Source of the DNA: Gammaproteobacteria bacterium
Lineage (GTDB): Bacteria > Pseudomonadota > Gammaproteobacteria > JAURND01
NCBI GenBank assembly: GCA_030830425.1
Contig: JAURND010000076.1
Location: forward strand, 1-9,977
Direction: 5' to 3'
Length of the DNA stretch: 9,977 nt
The notes under the pieces were generated by a model that made no database searches, had not been told where the DNA came from, and worked only from the letters and a program-made list of their open reading frames with translations. The number at the start of each line of letters is the position of its first letter. Positions within the stretch are counted from its first letter, which is position 1. Made by a program: the position numbers and the translations under genes. Below are positions 1 through 5,971 of the stretch, piece by piece.

Positions 1-1022
1 TGATACAAGTCCAATAAATCTTTAGGGTGCTCACAACGATAACCATAACGAACGCCATCGTAACGCGCTAGATTTGAAGAGCATTCTGCCGATGCCACCA
101 CATAATAAGTTGATACTGCCAATGCAGTTCTCGGCAAATTTACCTCGTGAATCGTTGCGCCCATTTTTTTAAATTCGTTTAAGGCTTGTTCAACAACCTG
201 GCGTACATCTTTATTTAAATCCTGTTGAAAATATTCTTTGGGAAGACCAATACGTTTTCCTGCCAATGAATGGTGAAGTGAAGCGGTATAATCAGGAACA
301 GCGAAATCTGCGCTCGTCGCATCTTTAGGGTCATGTCCCGCCATCGCGTTTAAGAGCATCGCACAGTCTTGGGCGCTAGAAGCCATAATACCTGCCTGAT
401 CTAGGCTAGAGGCAAATGCGATCATACCGAAACGTGAAATGCGACCATAAGTGGGCTTTAATCCGGTAATACCACAAAATGCTGCGGGTTGGCGAATAGA
501 ACCTCCCGTGTCGCTGCCTGTGGCGATAGGTGCTAAACCTGCGCTTACCGCCGCGGCAGAACCACCTGAAGATCCGCCGGGTACACGCGATAAATCCCAT
601 GGGTTTTTGCAAATACCGTAAAAACTCGTTTCATTGGATGAACCCATCGCAAATTCATCCATATTAGTTTTACCCAATAACACACAACCGGCATCGGCCA
701 GTTTGGTCACCAACGTTGCGTCATAGGGAGATATAAAATTATCCAGCATACGAGAGCCACAAGTGGTACGCACACTTTCAGTACAGAAAATATCTTTGTG
801 TGCAATGGGAATACCTAACAACGGAGACGTTTCTCCTTTGGCACGACGCGCATCTGCAGCTTTTGCTTGTGCCAGTGCTAGGTCTTTTGTCACGGAAATA
901 AAACTATTCAGCTGTTGGTCATGCGTTTGAATACGTGTTAAAAAATCTTGTGTGATTTCTTCGCTGGAATAAGTTTTATCCGCAAGGTCTTTAGAGATTT
1001 CTGCAATAGTTTTATGTGGCAT
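1..1022 (-). CDS. gatA: Aspartyl/glutamyl-tRNA(Asn/Gln) amidotransferase subunit A (3' end beyond window)
   Basis: GatA is the glutaminase subunit of cytoplasmic GatCAB. It frees ammonia from glutamine so that GatB can convert Glu-tRNA(Gln) or Asp-tRNA(Asn) to the amide form. The minus-strand frame opens with ATG at 1022-1020 and runs off the left edge after 340 codons, against roughly 480 in the family. Translation shows the amidase signature: Lys76 in [11 protein letters not shown], the cis-Ser Ser151 in [13 protein letters not shown] and nucleophile Ser175 in [13 protein letters not shown]. The spacings of 75 and 99 residues equal those of the Ser-cisSer-Lys triad described for GatA. The start [13 protein letters not shown] fits the family; no good Shine-Dalgarno precedes it. 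gatC lies upstream but about 470 bp away, whereas gatC and gatA are usually nearly contiguous. gatB would be expected beyond the left edge. Confidence 0.96.
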   Translation of the reverse strand, partial: MPHKTIAEISKDLADKTYSSEEITQDFLTRIQTHDQQLNSFISVTKDLALAQAKAADARRAKGETSPLLGIPIAHKDIFCTESVRTTCGSRMLDNFISPYDATLVTKLADAGCVLLGKTNMDEFAMGSSNETSFYGICKNPWDLSRVPGGSSGGSAAAVSAGLAPIATGSDTGGSIRQPAAFCGITGLKPTYGRISRFGMIAFASSLDQAGIMASSAQDCAMLLNAMAGHDPKDATSADFAVPDYTASLHHSLAGKRIGLPKEYFQQDLNKDVRQVVEQALNEFKKMGATIHEVNLPRTALAVSTYYVVASAECSSNLARYDGVRYGYRCEHPKDLLDLY

Positions 1023-1150
1023 GGTTTTTAATATCGTTAATAATGGATACAGCGGCGCCAAAAAACTTAAAAATTTTTTAGCCTGTTTTTGGTAACCTTT
1101 CATCCGCCCTACAGTGGCTCCCACAAGTGAAGCAGATGAAATTGCCAATT

Positions 1151-1339
1151 TTATACCGCTCGCCAATGAAAATACTGGTTTTCAAAAGCATAGGCCATGG
1201 CTGTTTTAAATGGCGAGCGATATCATCTATACTCGTCTCACTTCAATGTGAGACAAAACCAGGGGGTTTTTTAAGGGGGAAGTGTTCTGCTGCCCCCTTA
1301 AATTCAAACAGTTTATACTCGTTCTCCCTGAAAGTGAGA
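1151..1339. repeat. Modular palindromic intergenic repeat, copy A
   Basis: Three inverted-repeat modules lie in the gatA/gatC gap. The outer hairpin pairs TATACCGCTCGCCA (1152-1165) with TGGCGAGCGATATC (1211-1224). A small hairpin GTCTCAC / GTGAGAC (1235-1241, 1248-1254) follows a TATACTCGT end motif at 1228-1236. The core hairpin pairs TTTAAGGGGG (1270-1279) with CCCCCTTAAA (1293-1302). A second TATACTCGT end lies at 1314-1322. The core is inverted relative to copies B-E, with the shared CAAAACCAGGGGGTTTTTTAA stretch on its left side. The internal TACTGGTTTT of the outer hairpin, by contrast, has the same orientation as in copies B and C. Repetition is directly visible; mobility is inference. 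Confidence 0.85.
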
Positions 1340-1491
1340 TGAGTCGATTAAACTTCCGGCAAAACTCAGTATTTTGTTTGAATACAAGGCATGCGAAAGA
1401 GCTGAAACTCAGTTTATTGGGTCGCAAATGAGCATCGGCATCGTCAGCAAAACACAGCAGTCAAAAAAAAGATGTAGGTTTTACTAAGCGT
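1340..1491. other. Non-coding stretch between repeat copy A and gatC
   Basis: No convincing gene is seen here. A 9-bp direct repeat AAACTCAGT occurs at 1362-1370 and 1405-1413, and a short inverted pair GTATT / AATAC lies around 1369-1384. The motif ACAAGGC (1384-1390) is also found in the 53-bp repeat family of this window, which may mean a decayed repeat, but the match is too short to claim. The remaining gap between copy A and gatA (1023-1150) is A/T-rich, including A- and T-runs near 1060-1080, and holds no recognisable promoter motif that I would defend. Confidence 0.35.
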
Positions 1492-1773
1492 CTATTCGAT
1501 GACTTGGGGAACAAGATACACCCCGCTTTCTACTTGCGGCGCTAATTTTTGCAAAGTATCTCGCTGATTCACTTCAGTCGCAACATCTTCTCGCGTCGTC
1601 AGCAAACTGTCTAGCGGCGAAAACATAGGCGCTATGTCTGTTGTATCCTGTTCTGAAATATGCGCGATCAGCGTCAGAATACGGGTTAAGCTTTCAGCAT
1701 GTCCATAAATTTCTGCTTCGTTCACTTGAATACAAGCAAGATGAGCGATTTTTTTGATTTCTTCTTCAGTCAT
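1492..1773 (-). CDS. gatC: Aspartyl/glutamyl-tRNA(Asn/Gln) amidotransferase subunit C
   Basis: GatC is the small structural subunit that wraps around the GatA-GatB interface and stabilises the amidotransferase. The protein begins MTEEEIKKIAHLACIQVNEAE and matches the family N-terminus. The middle contains DTTDIAPMFSPLDSLLTTREDVA, the typical Pro-rich segment followed by the 'LREDV'-like motif, and it ends in ESGVYLVPQVIE, matching the usual (G)xFxVPxVIE C-terminus. With this start it has 93 residues, the normal size. An in-frame ATG at 1797 adds MNYRVNSI, which has no counterpart in the family as I know it; a GAGAG stands 11 nt before that ATG, so it cannot be excluded. The gene lies between leuS and gatA on the same strand, flanked by repeats on both sides. 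Confidence 0.93.
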   Translation of the reverse strand: MTEEEIKKIAHLACIQVNEAEIYGHAESLTRILTLIAHISEQDTTDIAPMFSPLDSLLTTREDVATEVNQRDTLQKLAPQVESGVYLVPQVIE

Positions 1774-1937
1774 AATGCTGTTTACTCGATAATTCATCGT
1801 TATTTTTTCTCTCTATTTCAACAGTTTACCAGTAAGAATTACCCGATAAAATCGGTTTATAACAATAACCCCATTACTGAAAACTGTATAGGGAATTGTA
1901 AAGGGGGGCACGCTTCTCGCCCTTTACTGCGAACACT

Positions 1938-1990
1938 GACTTATTCAATCGACGCGTTAAAACAAGGCAGCAAATTCCGCGTTTTTGGCT
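1938..1990. repeat. 53-bp intergenic repeat, copy F (second family)
   Basis: This stretch just after the leuS stop aligns without gaps to 5871-5923, with 45 of 53 positions identical by hand count. The best conserved part is GTTAAAACAAGGCAGCAAAT (1956-1975). Some similarity extends leftward (ACTGCGAACACTGACTT against ACCGCGAGCGCGGACTT). It lies in the 203-227 bp gap between the end of leuS and the start of gatC. The rest of that gap, about 1798-1937, contains a G-run (AAAGGGGGGCAC, near 1900) but no gene or clear terminator that I can support. Confidence 0.65.
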
Positions 1991-2000
1991 AAAATTGCTG

Positions 2001-4472
2001 TCATGCACGCACAACAATATTGACCAACTTCTTAGGTACCACAATCATCTTAATCGGTGATTTTCCTGCTAGATGACGCACCACATTGAAATCAGCCAAT
2101 GCTGTTTGCTCAATAACCGCTTGACTGGCATCATGCGAAACTATGATTTGCGCGCGTAATTTTCCATTCACCTGCACCGCCAGTGTCATGGTTTCACTGT
2201 GCAATGCAGTTTGATCTACCTCAGGCCAACCTGCTGATAAGATATCGCCACCAAACCCCAATGCAATCCATAGATGATGGGTAATATGAGGTGTAATCGG
2301 CGCCAATAAACGTAACAATATACTGTACCCCTCACATAATAGAGCAGGTGCTACTGAAGAAGCCAATTCTATTTTACTCAATAAGTTTAGAAGTTTCATC
2401 GCTGCAGAAACTACTGTGTTGAATTGCAGTTGCGCCATGTCTTGATTGGCTTGAGACAAAATCTCATGTATTTCACGACGACAGGCGTTGGGTGTTTGAT
2501 GCCAAGCTAGAGGACTTAGCTCAGCATTTAAATGTGTCGCCAACACTGCTTTGGCCTGATTGGCTTGCATCCATAATCGTTTTAAAAAACGAAACGCGCC
2601 TTCTACACCACTATCTGACCACTCTAGTGTTTGTTCAGGTGGTGCTGCAAACATTGTAAACAATCGCACTGTATCTGCGCCATATTGCTCAATCAATAAT
2701 TGAGGAGATACGGTATTGCCTTTAGATTTAGACATTTTTGCGCCATTTTTTAGCACCATGCCTTGCGTCAATAAGCGCGTAAAAGGTTCATTGCCCTGCA
2801 CTAACCCTTCATCTCTCAATACTTTATAAAAAAACCGCGCGTATAGTAGATGCAACACAGCGTGTTCAACGCCACCAATATATTGATCGACAGGCATCCA
2901 ATCACGCACACGTTCATCTAGCATGGCGTGTTGCTGATCAGGACAAATATAACGCGCATAGTACCAAGAAGATTCCATAAACGTGTCAAATGTATCCGTT
3001 TCTCTTTTAGCGCGCTTGCCACAATCAGGACAATCCACTTCATAAAATGCAGGCATGGATTTTAGGGGCGAAGTGGGTTCTGTCAGCAAAACATCTTCAG
3101 GTAAAATGACCGGTAAATCTTTTTCAGGCACCGCAACAGCACCGCAATCTTGGCAGTAAATGATTGGAATCGGCGTTCCCCAATAGCGCTGACGAGAAAC
3201 TCCCCAATCACGCAATCGCATATTTACCGTGCGTTTACCCAATCCTTTTTTAATCAAGTTATCCGTGATCGCTATGTTGGCTTGCGCTGAAGTCAATCCA
3301 TCAAAATCGCCAGAATGAATCAGCACACCTGCTTCAGTGAATGCTTGTTGCTGGCAATCTTCTGGATTTGCACCAATGTACTGAATGACTTGTTTTAGCG
3401 GTAAATGGTATTGCTGTGCAAACTCAAAATCTCGCTGATCATGCGCAGGTACGGCCATCACAGCACCTGATCCATATTCCATCAATACATAATTGGTAAT
3501 CCATACAGGCATAAGTTCACCCGATATTGGATGAATTGCCATCAACCCACTATCCCATCCTTTTTTTTCTGCGGTAGCCATCGCTGCTTCTGCCATTTTT
3601 CGATGACGACATTCTGTTAAAAATGCGGCAATTTCTACATTTTTTTCAGCGACCAACTGGGCCAAGGGATGTTCAGGCGCGATAGCTAAATAAGTGGCTC
3701 CAAACAAAGTATCGACTCGCGTCGTATAAATTTGAATGGTGGCATCGCTGTCTGCGACTTTAAATTCAACCTCTGCTCCTTCTGATCGCCCTATCCAATG
3801 ATATTGCATGGCACGCACTTGCTCAGGCCATCCATCCAATGCACCTGACGCCAATTCCTGGAGTAACTCATCGGCATAAGCGGTGATTTTCAAAAACCAT
3901 TGTGGGATCTCTCTTCTTTCAACGACAGCACCTGATCGCCAACCGCGACCGTCAATCACCTGTTCATTGGCTAAAACGGTGTTATCAACAGGATCCCAAT
4001 TCACAATGGCATTTTTACGATAAGCCAAACCTTTTTTAAATAAGCGTGTAAACAACCATTGCTCCCATCGATAATAATCAGGACGACAAGTTGTTAATTC
4101 ACGCTGCCAATCGATGGCATATCCCAAGCGTTGGAATTGAACACGCATCTCCTGAATATTTTGATAAGTCCATTTTGCTGGCGCGGTTTGATGCTTTAAT
4201 GCTGCGTTTTCAGCAGGTAACCCAAACGCATCCCACCCCATAGGCTGTAGTACATTTTTGCCCCGCATACGTTGATATCGACTGATCACATCGCCAATCG
4301 TATAATTGCGTACATGCCCCATATGTAATTCACCACTTGGGTATGGGAGCATAGATAAACAATAAAATTTTTGCGCAGTTGGATCTTCTCTAGCGATAAA
4401 GGAAGCATTATCTGTCCAATATTTTTGCGCGTCCGCTTCAATGAGTTGAGGTTGGTAGATAGGTGTTATCAT
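2001..4472 (-). CDS. leuS: Leucine--tRNA ligase
   Basis: LeuRS is a cytoplasmic class I synthetase that charges tRNA(Leu) with leucine using ATP. In the 823 residues the order is: HMGH motif at 50-53 ([19 protein letters not shown]); CP1 editing domain about 225-415 with TTRVDT (250-255) and the editing Asp345 in VPAHD; a zinc-ribbon segment with Cys440/Cys443 and Cys481/Cys484; the [16 protein letters not shown] block; KMSKS at 579-583; and the C-terminal anticodon-binding and tail domains ending PKKLVNIVV. The E. coli leucine-specific insertion before KMSKS is absent ([16 protein letters not shown]), which explains the length against about 860 in E. coli. The four cysteines suggest that the zinc site, lost in E. 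coli, is kept here. The start is set by the family N-terminus; the Shine-Dalgarno is weak. It may be transcribed with gatC and gatA downstream. Confidence 0.98.
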   Translation of the reverse strand: MITPIYQPQLIEADAQKYWTDNASFIAREDPTAQKFYCLSMLPYPSGELHMGHVRNYTIGDVISRYQRMRGKNVLQPMGWDAFGLPAENAALKHQTAPAKWTYQNIQEMRVQFQRLGYAIDWQRELTTCRPDYYRWEQWLFTRLFKKGLAYRKNAIVNWDPVDNTVLANEQVIDGRGWRSGAVVERREIPQWFLKITAYADELLQELASGALDGWPEQVRAMQYHWIGRSEGAEVEFKVADSDATIQIYTTRVDTLFGATYLAIAPEHPLAQLVAEKNVEIAAFLTECRHRKMAEAAMATAEKKGWDSGLMAIHPISGELMPVWITNYVLMEYGSGAVMAVPAHDQRDFEFAQQYHLPLKQVIQYIGANPEDCQQQAFTEAGVLIHSGDFDGLTSAQANIAITDNLIKKGLGKRTVNMRLRDWGVSRQRYWGTPIPIIYCQDCGAVAVPEKDLPVILPEDVLLTEPTSPLKSMPAFYEVDCPDCGKRAKRETDTFDTFMESSWYYARYICPDQQHAMLDERVRDWMPVDQYIGGVEHAVLHLLYARFFYKVLRDEGLVQGNEPFTRLLTQGMVLKNGAKMSKSKGNTVSPQLLIEQYGADTVRLFTMFAAPPEQTLEWSDSGVEGAFRFLKRLWMQANQAKAVLATHLNAELSPLAWHQTPNACRREIHEILSQANQDMAQLQFNTVVSAAMKLLNLLSKIELASSVAPALLCEGYSILLRLLAPITPHITHHLWIALGFGGDILSAGWPEVDQTALHSETMTLAVQVNGKLRAQIIVSHDASQAVIEQTALADFNVVRHLAGKSPIKMIVVPKKLVNIVVRA

Positions 4473-4560
4473 AAAATCGTTTTATTGATTGGGTTTTAGG
4501 GGCTGTTAACCATTCGCGAGACCGTCGCAGAAACCGCTGATTATGCTAGCGAAACGCGGT

Positions 4561-4746
4561 TTATACCGCTCTTACTTGAAGGTACTGGTTTTTAAAACTA
4601 TATGCTGAAAAAAATTCTATTCGGGTAAGAACGGTATAACTTGTTGAATTTAAGGGGGCAGAAGAATACTTCCCCCTTAAAAAACCCCCTGGTTTTGTCT
4701 CAACCTGAAGGTGAAAAAGACAGTACCTTCAGGTTGAATGAGTATA
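4561..4746. repeat. Modular palindromic intergenic repeat, copy B
   Basis: Three hairpins are visible in the leuS/traX gap. Module 1 pairs TTATACCGCTCTTAC (4561-4575) with GTAAGAACGGTATAA (4625-4639), 14 of 15 bases complementary. The core pairs TTTAAGGGGG (4649-4658) with CCCCCTTAAA (4672-4681), followed by the shared AACCCCCTGGTTTTGTCTCA. Module 3 pairs CAACCTGAAGGT (4701-4712) perfectly with ACCTTCAGGTTG (4725-4736) and ends in GAGTATA (4740-4746). The last TA is shared with the first bases of copy C. The sequence on its left (4473-4560) holds a short pair AAACCGC / GCGGTTT (4531-4537, 4556-4562) and no gene. Confidence 0.88.
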
Positions 4747-4904
4747 TACCGCTCTTACTTGAAGGTACTGGTTTTTAAAACTATATGCTGAAAAAAATTC
4801 TATTCGGGTAAGAACGGTATAACTTGTTGAATTTAAGGGGTCAGCAAAACACTTCCCCCTTAAAACCCCCTGGTTTTATCTCACTTTCAGGGAGAACGAG
4901 TATA
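4745..4904. repeat. Modular palindromic intergenic repeat, copy C (tandem to B)
   Basis: The first 96 bases (4745-4840) are identical to 4562-4657 of copy B, a direct repeat with a 183-bp period. The core stem TTTAAGGGG (4832-4840) faces CCCCCTTAAA (4855-4864) with one unpaired base. The right end TCTCACTTTCAGGGAGAACG followed by AGTATA (ending at 4904) is the standard terminus of the family, replacing the longer third hairpin of copy B. It lies 58 bp upstream of the TraX-family gene, so it forms most of that gene's upstream region. Confidence 0.88.
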
Positions 4905-4952
4905 GATAGCGCAAATGCGTAGCGGGGCATAGCAAATCCGGCTAATCTTCAA

Positions 4953-4957
4953 AGAGG
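4953..4957 (+). promoter_or_regulatory. Ribosome binding site of the TraX-family gene
   Basis: AGAGG stands 5 nt before the ATG at 4963. It is the clearest Shine-Dalgarno in the window and supports this start. The genes around it have weak or no such motif. Confidence 0.7.
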
Positions 4958-4962
4958 CTAAC

Positions 4963-5694
4963 ATGCAAATCAATTCTTTTCATCTAAAAATCATCGCTTG
5001 TTTGGCCATGCTGGTAGACCATATTGGGTACATTTTTTTCCCAAAAGTACTCATTTTCAGGGTGATTGGCAGACTCGCATTTCCCATTTTTGCTTTTTTA
5101 ATTACCCAAGGTTATACGCATACCAAAAATCTGCAAGACTATCTTTTTCGTCTGTTTGTTTTTTTGATGATCTCAGAACCTTTTTATCTCTTTGCTTTTA
5201 GACCCGTGAGCATTGAGTGTATCAATATTTTTGGTACACTTTTTTTAGGGTTAGTCGCTATTTACTTATATGAGATCATCAGCAATAAAACATATGCATG
5301 GACTGCTGTCGTGATGCTTTCATTATTTGGCAGTTTTCTGGGTGTAGACTATGGGTTTTTTGGAATTTTGCTCATTTTTTCTTTTTATCTGTATGATATC
5401 AAAAAAGATTTTTATGCTTTGTTTTTTACCCAATGCTTGTTGATTATGATATATATTGGTTATTCGTACGTCATCTACTCCATCATTCTTCATGTCTCTG
5501 TCACTATAGGCTGGTTTCTGGCGCAATTGATGTATCTAGCCGTATTACCATTGATTAAATATTATAATGGCCAGAAAGGAAAAATAGTCAACAAATATGC
5601 ATTTTATGCTTTTTATCCTGTTCACATTGCCGTATTAAGTATCACTTATGTTTGCTTGACTAGATGGCAGTCAACCATTCTGGCTACGCTTTGA
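4963..5694 (+). CDS. TraX-family integral membrane protein
   Basis: This 243-residue protein is strongly hydrophobic, with roughly seven or eight membrane-spanning stretches and no separate signal peptide. Family hallmarks of TraX are visible: CLAMLVDHIGYIFFP (13-27, with Asp19-His20), GRLAFPIFAFLITQGYTHTK (36-55), the RLFVFLMISEPFY block (63-75) and, near the C-terminus, GQKGK followed by YAFYPVHIAVL (203-224). F-plasmid TraX N-acetylates pilin at the inner membrane. Most chromosomal relatives are uncharacterised and probably acyltransferase-like, so the substrate here is unknown. No pilin or conjugation gene is near. The gene is rich in TTT/ATT codons, looks more AT-rich than its neighbours, is bracketed by repeats (copies B and C at left, 5735-5923 at right) and stands alone between core genes. 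Acquisition by transfer is a reasonable inference. Confidence 0.87.
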   Translation: MQINSFHLKIIACLAMLVDHIGYIFFPKVLIFRVIGRLAFPIFAFLITQGYTHTKNLQDYLFRLFVFLMISEPFYLFAFRPVSIECINIFGTLFLGLVAIYLYEIISNKTYAWTAVVMLSLFGSFLGVDYGFFGILLIFSFYLYDIKKDFYALFFTQCLLIMIYIGYSYVIYSIILHVSVTIGWFLAQLMYLAVLPLIKYYNGQKGKIVNKYAFYAFYPVHIAVLSITYVCLTRWQSTILATL

Positions 5695-5734
5695 ACAGCC
5701 TAAAACAAAGGGGTTCTTGTAACCGTTATTCGTA

Positions 5735-5784
5735 GTCTCACTTCAAGAATGCAAAAACCAGCAACTTAAAGCCAGACGAGTATA
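5735..5784. repeat. Probable degenerate module of the A-E repeat family
   Basis: GTCTCACTTCAA (5735-5746) and GACGAGTATA (5775-5784) match the end motifs of copy A, which has GTCTCACTTCAA at 1235-1246 and TATACTCGTC, the reverse complement, at 1228-1237. AAAAACCAG between them resembles the CTGGTTTTT of module 1 in reverse. No core G5/C5 hairpin is present, so this is either a remnant or a solo end module. Confidence 0.45.
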
Positions 5785-5870
5785 AATCGCCCAATTGCTG
5801 ACAGCAAAAATGGGGGCTTAGGAAGAAAAAGAGCGACGCGACGTAGTTCTCCTCCTTAACCGCGAGCGCG

Positions 5871-5923
5871 GACTTGTCCAACAGACACGTTAAAACAAGG
5901 CAGCAAATCACGCGTTTTGGGCT
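5871..5923. repeat. 53-bp intergenic repeat, copy G (second family)
   Basis: This is the ungapped partner of 1938-1990, in the same orientation and with 8 mismatches over 53 bases by hand count. It lies 48 bp upstream of rlmD. A small palindrome CCGCG / CGCGG precedes it (5860-5871). The gap between the TraX-family gene and rlmD (5695-5971) otherwise holds only the 5735-5784 module and no gene or clear promoter. Confidence 0.65.
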
Positions 5924-5971
5924 TAGGTTACTCGATGATATTAAATTTCTCCACAAAAAACTGAAACCACC

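Noticed and set aside
1127..1342. Small plus-strand reading frame of 71 codons in the gatA/gatC gap as a gene
   Set aside because: It consists almost entirely of repeat copy A, has no recognisable protein features and no Shine-Dalgarno.
1340..1491. tRNA or small RNA gene between repeat copy A and gatC
   Set aside because: No cloverleaf, T-loop GTTCGA-type motif or promoter-terminator pair could be found by eye.
4561..4904. Tandem copies B and C as a CRISPR array
   Set aside because: There are only two units with a 183-bp period, each internally palindromic; no short regular repeats with unique spacers and no cas genes.
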